A DNA stretch of 64,000 bases from Roseomonas sp. CECT 9278 (GCF_918698155.1 NZ_CAKKLX010000013.1:1-64000); one strand, 5' to 3'. Positions 16,163 through 25,936 are shown, numbered from the stretch's first letter. Translations and numbers: made by a program. Notes: generated from the letters alone by a model not told the origin.

Positions 16163-16834
16163 TCAGCCCGGCGTGACGCCCGGCGTGGCGCGCGCGCGTT
16201 GCCAGAAATGCCGCACCACGAAGAACGCGAGCGCCGAGGCGGCGATGGCGCAGATCGACCAGAACAGCCGTTCGACCCCAAGCCAGGCGCCCAGGAACCA
16301 TCCCGCCGCGACGAAGGACCCCGCCCAGACGCCGGCCGCGATGAAGTTCAGCACCGCGAAGCGCAGCTTCGGATACCCCGCCAGCCCGCACACCACCGAG
16401 GCGACATTGCGCACGCCGTACAGGAAGCGGAAGGACAGGATGAACAGCGTGCCATAGCGTTCGAGCAGCGCATTGGCGCGTTCGACCCGCGGCTGCGACT
16501 TGGGAAAGCGCCGCAGGATGGCGGGCCCGTAGCGTCGCCCCAGGTAGAACCAGGTCTGGTCCCCCAGGTAGGAGCCGATCCACACCGAGAACATCAGCAT
16601 CCACGGGTCGACCAGCCCCATCGTGGCGCCGATGGCGGATGCTGCGAGGACGAAGGTTTCCCCTTCGAAGAATGCCCAGAGCGCAGCCGCAAGATATGCG
16701 TAGTCGCCCCATTCGGCCCAGAATTCGGCCAAGTCCGGAAGTCTCCCAGGTTCGTTGGGCGGGAGACTGCCCTGTCCGGCGGCGCAGGGGAATGGGAATC
16801 CTGTGCTGCGGCCGCTCAGATCGCGTTCGCGCAT
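16163..16834 (-). CDS. DedA family membrane protein
   Basis: The protein of up to 223 residues belongs to the DedA/VTT (SNARE-associated) family, which has roles in envelope lipid handling and membrane potential. Family marks are FFEGETFVLAASAIGATMG near the first re-entrant region, YLGDQTWFYLGRRYG, and RFLYGVRNVASVVCGLAGY. About five hydrophobic segments are visible. The first 30 residues (Ser/Pro-rich) are not membrane-like and resemble untranslated leader, so the true start may be a downstream TTG near the LPPNEPG or LPDLAEF codons. I give the longest form with the only ATG. Confidence 0.85.
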   Translation of the reverse strand: MRERDLSGRSTGFPFPCAAGQGSLPPNEPGRLPDLAEFWAEWGDYAYLAAALWAFFEGETFVLAASAIGATMGLVDPWMLMFSVWIGSYLGDQTWFYLGRRYGPAILRRFPKSQPRVERANALLERYGTLFILSFRFLYGVRNVASVVCGLAGYPKLRFAVLNFIAAGVWAGSFVAAGWFLGAWLGVERLFWSICAIAASALAFFVVRHFWQRARATPGVTPG

Positions 16835-16933
16835 GACGGCACCGCACTCTCCCTGATGCGGCCACGCGCATCAGCAGGGTGGGCGGGCCGCCGTCGCGCT
16901 GCGGAGGACGGCGCGTCGGCGGCGCAGCGCCGC

Positions 16934-17341
16934 TCAGGCGCCCGGCGGCGGCCAGTCGGGGCGCTCGAAGCGCTGCACCTCCAGCGTGTAGCCGGCCGGG
17001 TCGCGGAAAAAGAAGGAGGTGACGCGGTAGGTCTCGGAATAGGCCGGCGCCTTGTCCGGCGTGACCCCGGCGGCGACCAGGCGCGCGTGCCAGCCCTCCA
17101 CGTCCTGCGCCACGAAGGTGATGACGGCGCCGCCCTGCACGCGCGGGTTGTCGCTCACGCGCGGCCCGCGCGCGCGGCACACGCCCAGATACGCCCGCCC
17201 GCCCGGGGCCACCGCGTAGATGCGGCACGACCCCTGGTCCTGCGCCAGCTCCAGGCCCAGCACATCCTCGTAGAAGCGCCAGGACGCCTCGGGGTCCTCG
17301 GCATAGAGGAAGGTGACGTGCTGGTCGAAGGGTGCGGTCAT
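16934..17341 (-). CDS. VOC family protein (glyoxalase/dioxygenase fold)
   Basis: The 135-residue protein has the vicinal-oxygen-chelate beta-alpha-beta-beta-beta layout. It starts FDQHVTFLYAEDPEASWRFY with a His in strand 1, then VLGLEL, and ends with FFFRDPAGYTLEVQRF, in which the usual metal Glu (LEVQ) is present. Members include glyoxalases, dioxygenases and resistance proteins, and the substrate is not deducible. The ATG near the end of the frame is chosen because homologues start just before the first strand. It diverges from the TAXI gene with a 77-bp spacer. Confidence 0.8.
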   Translation of the reverse strand: MTAPFDQHVTFLYAEDPEASWRFYEDVLGLELAQDQGSCRIYAVAPGGRAYLGVCRARGPRVSDNPRVQGGAVITFVAQDVEGWHARLVAAGVTPDKAPAYSETYRVTSFFFRDPAGYTLEVQRFERPDWPPPGA

Positions 17342-17418
17342 GCGCGCAGGATGCCGCCGCCGCGCCCGCCTGCCAACCGCATGGACGGCGCGGCGCGGGC
17401 ATCGCATGGTCCGGCGCG

Positions 17419-18732
17419 ATGCAGCGTGTCCTCCATTGGCTGATCCGGCACTGGGCGTTCAGCGCGACGGCGCTGCTGCTGGCCTGCGGGGGGCTCGGCT
17501 ATTCGCTGGCGGCACCGGCGCCGCCGCGCGAGATCCGCATCGCCACCGGCACCGTGCCCGATTCCGCCTATACCCTGGCCGCCGAGGCCTATGCCCAGCG
17601 CCTGGCGGCGACCGGCTTCCGGGTCCAGCGCGTGCCGACCCAGGGATCGGTCGAGAACCTGGCGCTGCTGCGCGCGCGCCAGGTGGACATCGCGCTGGTG
17701 CAGGGCGGCACCGCCGATCCGGGGCGCGATGCGGGGCTCGAATCCCTCGGCGCGGTCTTCGCCGAGCCGGTCTGGGCCTTCCTGCGCACCGACCGCGGCA
17801 TCGACAGGCTGGCCGACCTGCGCGGGCGCCGCGTGGCGGTCGGCACCGAGGGCAGCGGCACGCGGGTGCTGGCGCTGGCCATGCTGGCGGCCAACGACCT
17901 GGGCCCGGCGGATGTCGAACCCCAGGCCTTGGGCGGCGCCGCCGCGGCGCAGGCGCTGATGGAGGGCAGCGTCGATGCCGCCATCCTGGTTTCGGCGCGC
18001 ATCGGCGGCGGGGTCGCGATGCTGATGCGCGGCGATGCGGGCGTGCGGCTGCTCGACTTCGGCGAACGCGCCGAGGCCTATGGCGTCCACCTGCCCTTCC
18101 TGTCGACGGTGCGACTGCCGCGCGGCGGGGTGTCGCTGGCCGCCGACCTGCCCGGGCGCAGCGCCACGCTGCTCGCCCCGGTGGCCTCGGTGGTGGCGCA
18201 TGAGGACATCCACCCGCAGGTGGTCTCCCTGCTGGTCGGCATCATGCAGGAGGTCCATCGGCCCCGCACCCTGTTCGCCGCCGAGGGCGCCTTCCCCAAT
18301 GCGCTGGCGCAGGACCTGCCGATGAACGCGGATGCCGAGCGCTACTACGCGCGCGGGCGCAGCGCGCTGCAGCGCTGGCTGCCCTTCTGGGTCGCGGTCT
18401 GGGTCGAACGCCTGCTGTTCGTGCTGCTGCCGGTGCTGGGCCTGGCGCTGCCGCTGATCCGCTTCGGCCCCACGCTGTACGCCTGGCAGATGGAGACGCG
18501 GGTGTGGCGGCACTACGAGACGCTGCGGCGGATCGAGGCGGAGGCCGAGCGCGACGGCGACGGACCGGCGCGCGCGGCGCTGCGCGGCCGGCTCGAGGCG
18601 CTGGACGCGCGGGTGGCGCGGATGACGTTGCCGGTCGCGTATCGGCGGCATGTCTTCGCGCTGCGGCGGGACATCGCCTATGTCCGCGCGCTGCTCGCGC
18701 CCGCCACCGCGGGCGGGATCGACGATGCGTGA
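17419..18732 (+). CDS. TAXI family TRAP-type binding protein, membrane-anchored
   Basis: The 437-residue protein has an N-terminal membrane segment (residues about 12-32) followed by a TAXI-type ligand-binding domain. IRIATGTVPDSAYTLAAEAY and VDIALVQGGTA are the diagnostic sites, with a second lobe from GRRVAVGTEGSGTRVLAL. It then has a long C-terminal extension with one or two hydrophobic segments (about 325-350) and a charged helical tail. This anchored form is a known variant. No TRAP permease is adjacent, so it may work with a remote permease or as a sensor. The start lies 87 bp inside a longer frame and matches the membrane segment. Confidence 0.83.
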   Translation: MQRVLHWLIRHWAFSATALLLACGGLGYSLAAPAPPREIRIATGTVPDSAYTLAAEAYAQRLAATGFRVQRVPTQGSVENLALLRARQVDIALVQGGTADPGRDAGLESLGAVFAEPVWAFLRTDRGIDRLADLRGRRVAVGTEGSGTRVLALAMLAANDLGPADVEPQALGGAAAAQALMEGSVDAAILVSARIGGGVAMLMRGDAGVRLLDFGERAEAYGVHLPFLSTVRLPRGGVSLAADLPGRSATLLAPVASVVAHEDIHPQVVSLLVGIMQEVHRPRTLFAAEGAFPNALAQDLPMNADAERYYARGRSALQRWLPFWVAVWVERLLFVLLPVLGLALPLIRFGPTLYAWQMETRVWRHYETLRRIEAEAERDGDGPARAALRGRLEALDARVARMTLPVAYRRHVFALRRDIAYVRALLAPATAGGIDDA

Positions 18733-18825
18733 GGCTGGGCGGGGCATCCGGCCGTTGAGTTCCCGGCACGATCGCGCCAGCCTGCACGCCATGCCGGATT
18801 CGCCACGCCAGGGAGACAGGGGCCT

Positions 18826-19323
18826 ATGAGCGACCTCGCGAACAAGATCACCAGCCAGATCCCGATCAAGGAGCCGGCCTGGCTGAAGGAATTCAAGGCC
18901 TTCATCATGCGCGGCAACGTCATCGACCTGGCGGTGGGCGTGGTGATCGGCGCGGCCTTCACCGCCATCGTGACATCGCTGGTCGAGGACCTGCTGAACC
19001 CGATCGTGGGCATCCTGATGGGCGGGATCGATTTCTCGAACCTGTTCGTCGTGCTGTTCGGCGAACGCCGTGCATCACTGGAGGCGACGCGCCAGGGCGG
19101 CGCATCCGTGCTGGCGATCGGGTCGTTCCTGAACGCGGTGATCAAGTTCGTCATCGTCGGCTTCGCGGTGTTCTGGCTGGTCAAGATCCTGAGCAAGCTG
19201 CAGGCCTCCCAGGCGGTGGAGAAGGCCACCACCGCACCGGGGCCCACGGCGTCGGAGAAGCTGCTGGCGGAGATCCGCGACGAATTGAAGGCGGCGCGCG
19301 GGGCCGCACCGCCGCCCGCCTGA
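18826..19323 (+). CDS. mscL: Large-conductance mechanosensitive channel MscL
   Basis: The 165-residue protein has the MscL pattern. The amphipathic start KEFKAFIMRGNVIDLAVGVV (residues 22-41) leads into TM1 with VIGAAFTAIVTSLVEDLLNP, followed by a periplasmic loop and TM2 (IGSFLNAVIKFVIVGFAVFW, about 105-124). A cytoplasmic helix follows, with KLLAEIRDEL near the end. It opens under membrane tension to release solutes on osmotic downshift. A 21-residue N-terminal extension precedes the usual start. The ribosome site is GGGAGACAGG. Confidence 0.95.
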   Translation: MSDLANKITSQIPIKEPAWLKEFKAFIMRGNVIDLAVGVVIGAAFTAIVTSLVEDLLNPIVGILMGGIDFSNLFVVLFGERRASLEATRQGGASVLAIGSFLNAVIKFVIVGFAVFWLVKILSKLQASQAVEKATTAPGPTASEKLLAEIRDELKAARGAAPPPA

Positions 19324-19351
19324 CGCCCCGACCAGCCGAGGAGCCGACACG

Positions 19352-21592
19352 GTGCCGACCTACGACCAGTCGAACTGCCTGCTCGCGATGCGCACGGCGC
19401 TGGGCGCCTGGCCGGCCATGCTGACCTCGCTGGATGGCGAGGACCGGCTCTGCGCGCCCTTCGTGTATCGCATCCGCTTCGCGACCGAGGCGCCGGTCGC
19501 GGCGGTGAAGGCGCTGATCGGCACCGACGTGACGCTGTTCTTCGGCCTGCCGGGGGCGACGGCGCCGGACCTGCTGCGGCGACGGCCGCTGAACGGGCAT
19601 TTCCGGCGCATCGCGCGCGCCGGGCGGATCGGGCGCGACGGCCGGATCCTGGAATGGGAGGCCGAGGTGGTGCCGCGGCTGTGGTTCCTGTCGCAGACCT
19701 CCGACTTCCGCATCTTCCACGACCAGACCATCCCGCAGATCGTCGCCACCGTGCTGAACGAACACCACATCGCGTTTTCCGACCGGATCGTGGTGCCCGA
19801 GGCCTATGGCACGCTGGAATACTGCGTGCAGTACGACGAGACCGCGCTCGACTTCGTCTCCCGGCTGCTCGAACACGCCGGCATCTTCTACTGGCACGAG
19901 CACACCGACATCGCGCATACGCTGTGCTTCACCGACAACAACAACAACGTGCGCATACCGCACCCGGCCTTCGACACGCTGGTGCCCGGCGACGGCGTGA
20001 CCGAGAGCTTCTCGGAGGCCTATACCTTCCGCACCGGCACCTGGACGGTGCGCGACCACAACCTGACGCGCCCGCAGCGCGCCTGGGACAAGACCGAAAG
20101 CTTCGCCGGCGTGGCCGGCGCCGATGCCGCGGTGGTCGACCAGTTCACGCGCTTCGAACGCTACCGCTTCCCGGGCAACTACATGGCGCGGCTGCGCAGC
20201 CACGGGAATGGTTCGGCCGAGGGCCAGGTCGGCCAGCACGATGCGGACCTGATGGCGACACGCCTGATCGAGATCGAGGAATCGCACTGGGAACGCTGGA
20301 GCGGCGCCGGCGTGGCGGCGGGGCTGGATGCCGGCACCAAGCTGCGCGTCCAGCCCGACACCGAGGCCGCGGCCGCCGACTACCTGGTCATCGGCATCCG
20401 CCACCACGTGCAGGACCACTCCAACTGGACGACCGAGGAATGGGCGCTGCGCCATCCCGACGGCACCGCCCCGCCCGCGCCGTCCTGCACCAACGACTTC
20501 GACTGCGTGCCGCATGTGGTGCCGTTCCGGCCCGACCGCGTGACGCGCAAGCCGAAGGTGCCGGGGCCGCAGAGCGCGCTGGTGGTGGGCGACGACGGCA
20601 AGGAGATCGACACCGACGAATACGGCCGGGTGAAGGTGCAGTTCCAGTGGGACCGCGCGCCCGCCGGCGCGCCGGTGGTCTCGACCGCGGTGCCGATCCG
20701 CGTCTCGCAGGGCTGGGCCGGCGCGGGCTTTGGCCAGGTGCATGTGCCCCGCGTGGGGCAGGAGGTGATCGTCGATTTCCTCAACGGCGATCCCGACCGG
20801 CCGATCATCACCGGGCGGGTCTACGACACCGACGAGATGCCGCCCTATGCGCTGCCGGCCGGCGCCACGCAATCGGGCATCCGCACCCGGTCGACGCCGG
20901 GCGGCACGGCGGACAACTACAACGAGCTGCGCTTCGAGGACGCCATCGGCGCCGAGCAGGTGCTGCTGCATGCCGAGCGCGACTACGTGGTCGAGGTCGA
21001 GAACAGCGAGACCCGCACGGTGGGCATCGGCGGCGGGACCGGCGACCGCACCACCGCCATCAAGCGCCACGAGACGGTGACGATCGGCGGCGACCGCAAG
21101 GTCACCATCACCGGCCATGCGATGGACACGATCGACGGCAGCGAAACGCGCACCGTGCGCGGCGACGTGAACGAATCCGTCAGCGGCGCGGTCACGATCA
21201 ACGTGTCCGGCGCGGTGCTGGTGAATTCGGACAGCGAGATCACGCTGAAGGCGCCCACCGTCACCACCGACAGCACCGCGCACAACCGCTACACCAAGGT
21301 CTATGACTGGGACCAGGGGTCGGGCTACGGCAGCTTCTACCTGACCGTGAACTACCAGGCGCTGCTCGCGACCAACGCCTTCGCGACCGTGGTGAACGTC
21401 GCCGGCTACACCATCAATGTCGGCTTCGTGACGATGAATTTCGTCCCCTTCGTGGCCAATGTCGGCGTCGCGCAGGTGTCGAACAAGCAGTTCTCGGACG
21501 AGAATCACGTGGTCTCCATGCAGGATGTCGTCACGCAGCTCGGCACCTACGCGACCTATATCCAGACCGGGCTGATGACGATCTTCCGGTGA
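19352..21592 (+). CDS. vgrG: Type VI secretion tip protein VgrG (TssI)
   Basis: The 746-residue protein has the VgrG order: gp27-like head (residues about 15-380, including YCVQYDETALDFVSRLLEHA at 157-176), OB-fold domain (405-495) with DEYGRVKVQFQWDR and GQVHVPRVGQEVIVDFLNGD, then the gp5-like beta-helix repeats (about 530-645). A C-terminal tail of about 100 residues is hydrophobic and unlike the spike, and could carry cargo or an adaptor site. VgrG trimers cap the T6SS tube. It begins with GTG after GAGGAG. It heads a run of five genes, all plus strand, with no core T6SS genes in the window. Confidence 0.95.
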   Translation: MPTYDQSNCLLAMRTALGAWPAMLTSLDGEDRLCAPFVYRIRFATEAPVAAVKALIGTDVTLFFGLPGATAPDLLRRRPLNGHFRRIARAGRIGRDGRILEWEAEVVPRLWFLSQTSDFRIFHDQTIPQIVATVLNEHHIAFSDRIVVPEAYGTLEYCVQYDETALDFVSRLLEHAGIFYWHEHTDIAHTLCFTDNNNNVRIPHPAFDTLVPGDGVTESFSEAYTFRTGTWTVRDHNLTRPQRAWDKTESFAGVAGADAAVVDQFTRFERYRFPGNYMARLRSHGNGSAEGQVGQHDADLMATRLIEIEESHWERWSGAGVAAGLDAGTKLRVQPDTEAAAADYLVIGIRHHVQDHSNWTTEEWALRHPDGTAPPAPSCTNDFDCVPHVVPFRPDRVTRKPKVPGPQSALVVGDDGKEIDTDEYGRVKVQFQWDRAPAGAPVVSTAVPIRVSQGWAGAGFGQVHVPRVGQEVIVDFLNGDPDRPIITGRVYDTDEMPPYALPAGATQSGIRTRSTPGGTADNYNELRFEDAIGAEQVLLHAERDYVVEVENSETRTVGIGGGTGDRTTAIKRHETVTIGGDRKVTITGHAMDTIDGSETRTVRGDVNESVSGAVTINVSGAVLVNSDSEITLKAPTVTTDSTAHNRYTKVYDWDQGSGYGSFYLTVNYQALLATNAFATVVNVAGYTINVGFVTMNFVPFVANVGVAQVSNKQFSDENHVVSMQDVVTQLGTYATYIQTGLMTIFR

Positions 21593-21655
21593 CATCATGA
21601 GCACGCCGTACATGACGCGCCGCGATCGCCGCTGCCCGACAGGATCGATCCGCGC

Positions 21656-24262
21656 ATGAGGGTCGAGAAGCCGCTCGCCCTCGGCCTGATGACCAGGCCC
21701 TCGGAGTTCCGCCGGCGCCACTACCTCAGCGTCGCCGCGCTCAGCTTCTGCCCGATGGGCGAGGCGCCGGCGCTGCTCGGCGAGGTCGCGATGTGGCAGT
21801 TCCTGCCGCAGGTGCTGCCGCCCACCCAGCCGATCGACATCGTGCTGCCCAAGCCCACGGCGGAATTCCTGGTGACCGGCAGCGCCTTCGCCCCCGGCGG
21901 CGTGCCGGTGCGCGCGCTGAGCGTGGGCGCGCGGCTCGGCACGGTCACGCGGCGCCTGGGCGTGGTCGGCGACCATCACATCGAGGACGGGCTGCCCACC
22001 GAACCGGCGCCCTTCACCGAGATGCCGATGGGCTGGGAGCGCGCCTATGGCGGGCCGTCCTTCGGCGAGAACCCGCTCGGGCGCGGCATCGTGGAAATGC
22101 CGCTGCCGGGCATCGGCTTCCGCGTCGCGCTGCCCAACATCGTGCTGCCGGCCGGCAGCGTACCGCATGGCGCGCCGCATCCGGTGAATCTCGGCGCCAT
22201 GGACATCGCCTGGCCGCAGCGCGCGCGCCTCGCGGGCACGCACGACCAGGCCTGGTTGGAAAACGACTTCCCCGGCTTCGCGCGCGATGTCGATTTCCGC
22301 ATGGCCATGGCCGCGCAGCCCGAGCAGCGCTTCGCCGGCTTCCTCGCCGGCGACGAGGACTACGCCTTCACCAACATGCATCCCGACCAACCGGAGCTGA
22401 CCGGCCGCCTGCCGGGCCTGCAGCCGCGCATCCTGGTGCAGCGCCGCGGCAGCGATGCCTTCGAGGACGTGCCCCTGAACCTGACCACCGTATGGTTCTT
22501 CCCGGCGCAGGAGCGGCTGGTGATGGTCCACCACGGCCGCGTCCGCACCGAGGAGGAGGATGCGCGCGACCTCATGGCGCTGCTGTTGGGGGCCGATCGC
22601 CTCGGCGCGCCGCGCGCCGTCGCGGAATTCGAGGCAGCCTACGCCGCGCGGCGCGATCCCGAAGGCGGCATGATCGCCTCGCTCGACGAGGCGGCGCTGG
22701 TGCCCGCCGAGATGCTGCGCCCCGACCCCGCGGCCGAGGAGCTCCGCCGCAAGCTGGCCGAGGAAGGCCTGCCGCAGCGCCGGGCGCGCGCCAGCGCGCA
22801 GCGCGAGCACGAACGCCGCCGCGCCCACCTGATCGAACGCGGCATCGACCCCGACGCGCATGGCCTGGCGCCGCCGCCGCCCTTCGAACCGCTGCCGTCG
22901 TTGAAGGACGTCCCGGTCTTTCTCGCCGCCAAGGCGCGCGAGGCCGACGAGAAGCGCGCCGAAGCCGAGGCCCAGTCGAAGCGCGACACGCAGGCCCAGG
23001 CCCCGCGCATCGCCGCCGCCGGCGGTACGCCGCCCGACCTGTCGGCAAAGCCCAGCGGCCCGCCCCGCCTTGGCCCAGACGAAGGGCGCGCGCGGCTGGC
23101 GGCGCGCATCGCCGAGCTCGAGGCCCGCGGCCTGCCGGCCGAGGATGAGCGCCGCCTGCTCGACGACCCGACGCTGGCACGCCAGGCCGCCGAATCCGAG
23201 GAGACCGCGCGGCGCAGCTACCTGATGGGCGCCGACATGCAGGACCCGGCGCCGCGCCGCGATGCCGCGGGGGATGCGGCGGCACGCGCGCGGCTGGCGG
23301 CCTGCGCAGGAAAGGCCGCGCGCGTCGACCTGTGCGGCGCCGACCTGTCGGGCATGGACCTCGCGGGCTTCGACCTGACGGAAGCCTGGCTCGACGGCGC
23401 CGACCTGTCCGGCGCGGACCTCACGGGCGCCACGCTCGACCGCGCGGTGCTGGCGCATGCGCGGCTGGATGGCACGCGACTGGTCGGCGCGTCGCTCCAG
23501 GGCGCCAATCTCGGCCGCGCGCGCTTCGAAGGCGCGGACCTGTCCGATGCCAACCTGCGCGATGCCGTGCTTCGCGAAGCCGACCTGCGGCGAGGCCGCT
23601 TCCATCGCGCCGATCTCGCCGGCGCCAGCCTGGCCGGCGCCATCCTCGAAGGGGCGGACATCAGCGAGGCGCATGTGCCGCGGCTGTTCGTGCAGGATGC
23701 GTCGCTGGCCGGGCTGCGCGCCGCCCATGCGGACCTGTCCGGCGCGGTGATGATCCGCGCCACGCTGGATGGCGCCGACTTCACCGGCGCCAGGCTGACC
23801 TCGGCGGCGTTCATCGGCGTGACGGGCGACGGGGTGGGCTTCGAACAGGCGCATCTGGACCAGGCGGTCTTCGTGCAGGATTGCGTGCTGCGCGGCGCGC
23901 GCTTCGCCGGTGCGACCTGCGACGGCGCGAACCTGCGCGGCGCGGTGCTGGACGGCGCGGTGTTCGACGGTGCCTCGCTGGCCGGCACCGACCTGTCCGA
24001 CTGCAGCCTGCATGGTGCGTCCTTCGACCTGGCGCGCGGGCGCGGCGCGCGCTTCACCGCGGCGGCGCTGCACGGCGCGCACCTCACGCGCGCGGATCTC
24101 GCGCAGGCCAGCCTGGCGCGCGCCGACATCCGCGCGGCGAACCTCAGCGACACCAGCCTGTACGAGGCCGACATCGCCCGCGTGCACAGCGACGAGGCGA
24201 CGCGCATCGAACGCGTCCAGCGCACCCGCACGCGCATCCATCCGCGCCGGACGCCGACATGA
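21656..24262 (+). CDS. DUF2169 and pentapeptide-repeat fusion protein
   Basis: The 868-residue protein has three parts. An N-terminal DUF2169 domain (about residues 10-330) shows the early GEAPALLGEVAMWQFL region, MPMGWERAYGG and WPQRARLAGTHDQAWLENDF. A charged Ala/Glu/Arg linker follows (345-555). The C-terminal region (557-850) contains dozens of A(D/N)LxG pentapeptides that should form a right-handed quadrilateral beta-helix. DUF2169 proteins are known as adaptors encoded beside VgrG that help load T6SS effectors. The stop overlaps the next start. I infer that the linked beta-helix is cargo or a scaffold for VgrG. Confidence 0.88.
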   Translation: MRVEKPLALGLMTRPSEFRRRHYLSVAALSFCPMGEAPALLGEVAMWQFLPQVLPPTQPIDIVLPKPTAEFLVTGSAFAPGGVPVRALSVGARLGTVTRRLGVVGDHHIEDGLPTEPAPFTEMPMGWERAYGGPSFGENPLGRGIVEMPLPGIGFRVALPNIVLPAGSVPHGAPHPVNLGAMDIAWPQRARLAGTHDQAWLENDFPGFARDVDFRMAMAAQPEQRFAGFLAGDEDYAFTNMHPDQPELTGRLPGLQPRILVQRRGSDAFEDVPLNLTTVWFFPAQERLVMVHHGRVRTEEEDARDLMALLLGADRLGAPRAVAEFEAAYAARRDPEGGMIASLDEAALVPAEMLRPDPAAEELRRKLAEEGLPQRRARASAQREHERRRAHLIERGIDPDAHGLAPPPPFEPLPSLKDVPVFLAAKAREADEKRAEAEAQSKRDTQAQAPRIAAAGGTPPDLSAKPSGPPRLGPDEGRARLAARIAELEARGLPAEDERRLLDDPTLARQAAESEETARRSYLMGADMQDPAPRRDAAGDAAARARLAACAGKAARVDLCGADLSGMDLAGFDLTEAWLDGADLSGADLTGATLDRAVLAHARLDGTRLVGASLQGANLGRARFEGADLSDANLRDAVLREADLRRGRFHRADLAGASLAGAILEGADISEAHVPRLFVQDASLAGLRAAHADLSGAVMIRATLDGADFTGARLTSAAFIGVTGDGVGFEQAHLDQAVFVQDCVLRGARFAGATCDGANLRGAVLDGAVFDGASLAGTDLSDCSLHGASFDLARGRGARFTAAALHGAHLTRADLAQASLARADIRAANLSDTSLYEADIARVHSDEATRIERVQRTRTRIHPRRTPT

Positions 24263-25314
24263 GCCGCGCCGAGATCGAGGCGCTGGTGCAGGGCGGCGAG
24301 GTGATCGGCGCCGACCGTGCCTGGACGGGCATCGATCTGTCCGGCGCCGACCTGTCCGGCGGCATCTTCGACGGCGCCGGGCTGTCGGGCTGCGACCTGC
24401 GCGGCGCCGATTTCACCGAGGCCCTGCTGCATGGCGTGCGGATGGACGGCGCGAACCTGTGCGGCGCCAGGCTGGCCAAGGCCAGCTTCCACGACTGCGC
24501 CCTGTCGCGCGCCGACCTCACCGGGGCCGACTGCACCGGCTGGGCCGCCACCGGCACCGGCCTGCGCGGTGCCATCTTCGCGCGGGCGAACCTGTCGGAG
24601 GCGAATATCGCGCAATGCCGGCTGACGCGCGCATCCTTCGCCGGCGCGTCGCTGCTGCGCGCCAACATCGTGCAGTGCCGCACCGACGGCATCGACCTGT
24701 CGGGCGCCGATTGCACGGAGGCCGCGCTGGTCGAGGCCGACCTGACGCGCGCCCTGCTGGAGGGCACGCGCTTCCTCCGCACCAACTTCGTCAAGACCAG
24801 CTTCGCGGGCATGAACCTGCGCGGGCTGGTCGCCGCGCTGTGCCACTTCAACGACTGCGACCTGACCGGCTGCAACCTGTCGGGGGCCGACCTGACGCAG
24901 GCGGTGATGGCCAAGGTGAAGGCGGCCGGCGCCGTCTTCGAAGGCGCGCGGATGGCTCGCGCGGTGCTGCTGGGCGGCGTGCTGACGCGGGCGGTGCTGC
25001 GCCGCGCGGACCTGACCAGCGCCATCCTGCAAGGGGCCGACCTGTCCGATGCCGATGCGCAGGGCGCCATCCTGGTGCAGGCCACCTGCACCGGCATGAC
25101 GGCGCCGCGCGCGCGCTTCGTCGATTGCGACATGACCTATGCTGATCTCAGCCATGCCGACCTGGAGGCGGCGGACCTGACCGGCGCCACGCTGGCGCGG
25201 GCCAACCTGCACCAGCTGCGCGACCGCGACGCGCTGATCCCCGGCCGTCGCCACGCCCTGCCCCCCGACCGCGACCGCATCGAGGCCGAGCAATGGCAAC
25301 AGCGCTTCACATGA
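24259..25314 (+). CDS. Pentapeptide-repeat protein
   Basis: The 351-residue protein is nearly all pentapeptide repeats: from GIDLSGADLSGGIFDGAGLS at about residue 28 to DLTGATLARANLHQL near 310. A short basic/acidic C-terminal tail follows (DRDRIEAEQWQQRF). No catalytic motif is visible. The start ATG overlaps the DUF2169 gene stop (ATGA), so the two are translationally coupled and may be a split version of one long beta-helix. Cysteine often takes a pentapeptide position (CDL, CRT), as in the upstream gene's repeats. Role in the T6SS cluster is inferred from position. Confidence 0.88.
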   Translation: MSRAEIEALVQGGEVIGADRAWTGIDLSGADLSGGIFDGAGLSGCDLRGADFTEALLHGVRMDGANLCGARLAKASFHDCALSRADLTGADCTGWAATGTGLRGAIFARANLSEANIAQCRLTRASFAGASLLRANIVQCRTDGIDLSGADCTEAALVEADLTRALLEGTRFLRTNFVKTSFAGMNLRGLVAALCHFNDCDLTGCNLSGADLTQAVMAKVKAAGAVFEGARMARAVLLGGVLTRAVLRRADLTSAILQGADLSDADAQGAILVQATCTGMTAPRARFVDCDMTYADLSHADLEAADLTGATLARANLHQLRDRDALIPGRRHALPPDRDRIEAEQWQQRFT

Positions 25315-25336
25315 CCGCCGCCCCGGAGACCCTGCC

Positions 25337-25924
25337 ATGAACGCCATGACCGGCTTCGCGCCGCTCACCGACAGCGCGCGCGTGGTGGCGCCGCAGGGCG
25401 GGGGCTTCGCCATCCTGCGCCACGGGCACGAGGAAGCCGCGCAGCGCGCCTTCTCCTGCCTGGTGGAACCCGCACCCGGCGACCTGGTGCTGGTCGGTCG
25501 TGCGGAGGGCGAGACCTTCATCCTCGCGGTGCTGGCGCGGCAGGGCGATGCGCCGATGCGCGTCGCGCTGCCGGGCGATGCGACCATCGCCGCGCCGGAC
25601 GGGCGGCTCACCCTCGATGCCGGCACGCTCGACCTGCGCGCCGGCGCGACCGAGGTGACCACGCGCGTGCTCGATGTCACGGCGGCGCGCACCGATGCCA
25701 GCCTGGGGCGCGTCAGCCTGCTGGCGGAGACCATCGAGGCGCTGGCGCAGCGCATCCTCGGCCGCTTCCGCCGGTCGATCCGCATCGTCGAGGACAGCGA
25801 CCAGGTGCGCGCGCGCGACATCGACCACCGCGCCAGCGGCCACATGCACCTGCGCGGCGATGCCGTGACGGTGCAGGGCAGCGCGCTGGTCAAGCTGCGC
25901 GCCGACCAGATCCACCTCGGCTGA
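25337..25924 (+). CDS. DUF3540 domain protein (T6SS-associated)
   Basis: The 195-residue protein fits the DUF3540 family that recurs between pentapeptide and PAAR-like genes in vgrG clusters. It shows an early beta-rich segment (CLVEPAPGDLVLVGRAEGET), a repeated strand section (APDGRLTLDAGTLDLRAGA) and a closing HMHLRGDAVTVQGSALVKLR, resembling a short beta-helix similar to VgrG spike repeats. The molecular role of the family is not established. The neighbours suggest a spike or loading component. It starts at the first ATG after a GGAGACC site. Confidence 0.8.
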   Translation: MNAMTGFAPLTDSARVVAPQGGGFAILRHGHEEAAQRAFSCLVEPAPGDLVLVGRAEGETFILAVLARQGDAPMRVALPGDATIAAPDGRLTLDAGTLDLRAGATEVTTRVLDVTAARTDASLGRVSLLAETIEALAQRILGRFRRSIRIVEDSDQVRARDIDHRASGHMHLRGDAVTVQGSALVKLRADQIHLG

Positions 25925-25936
25925 AGGGCAGGCAGG

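Noticed and set aside
19181-24241. A 1,686-codon open frame antisense to vgrG and the DUF2169 gene
   Set aside because: Its sequence mirrors the pentapeptide and VgrG codons (Ala/Val/Arg/Gln-rich) and matches no family. Long antisense frames are expected at this GC content, and the plus-strand genes have clear domains and ribosome sites.
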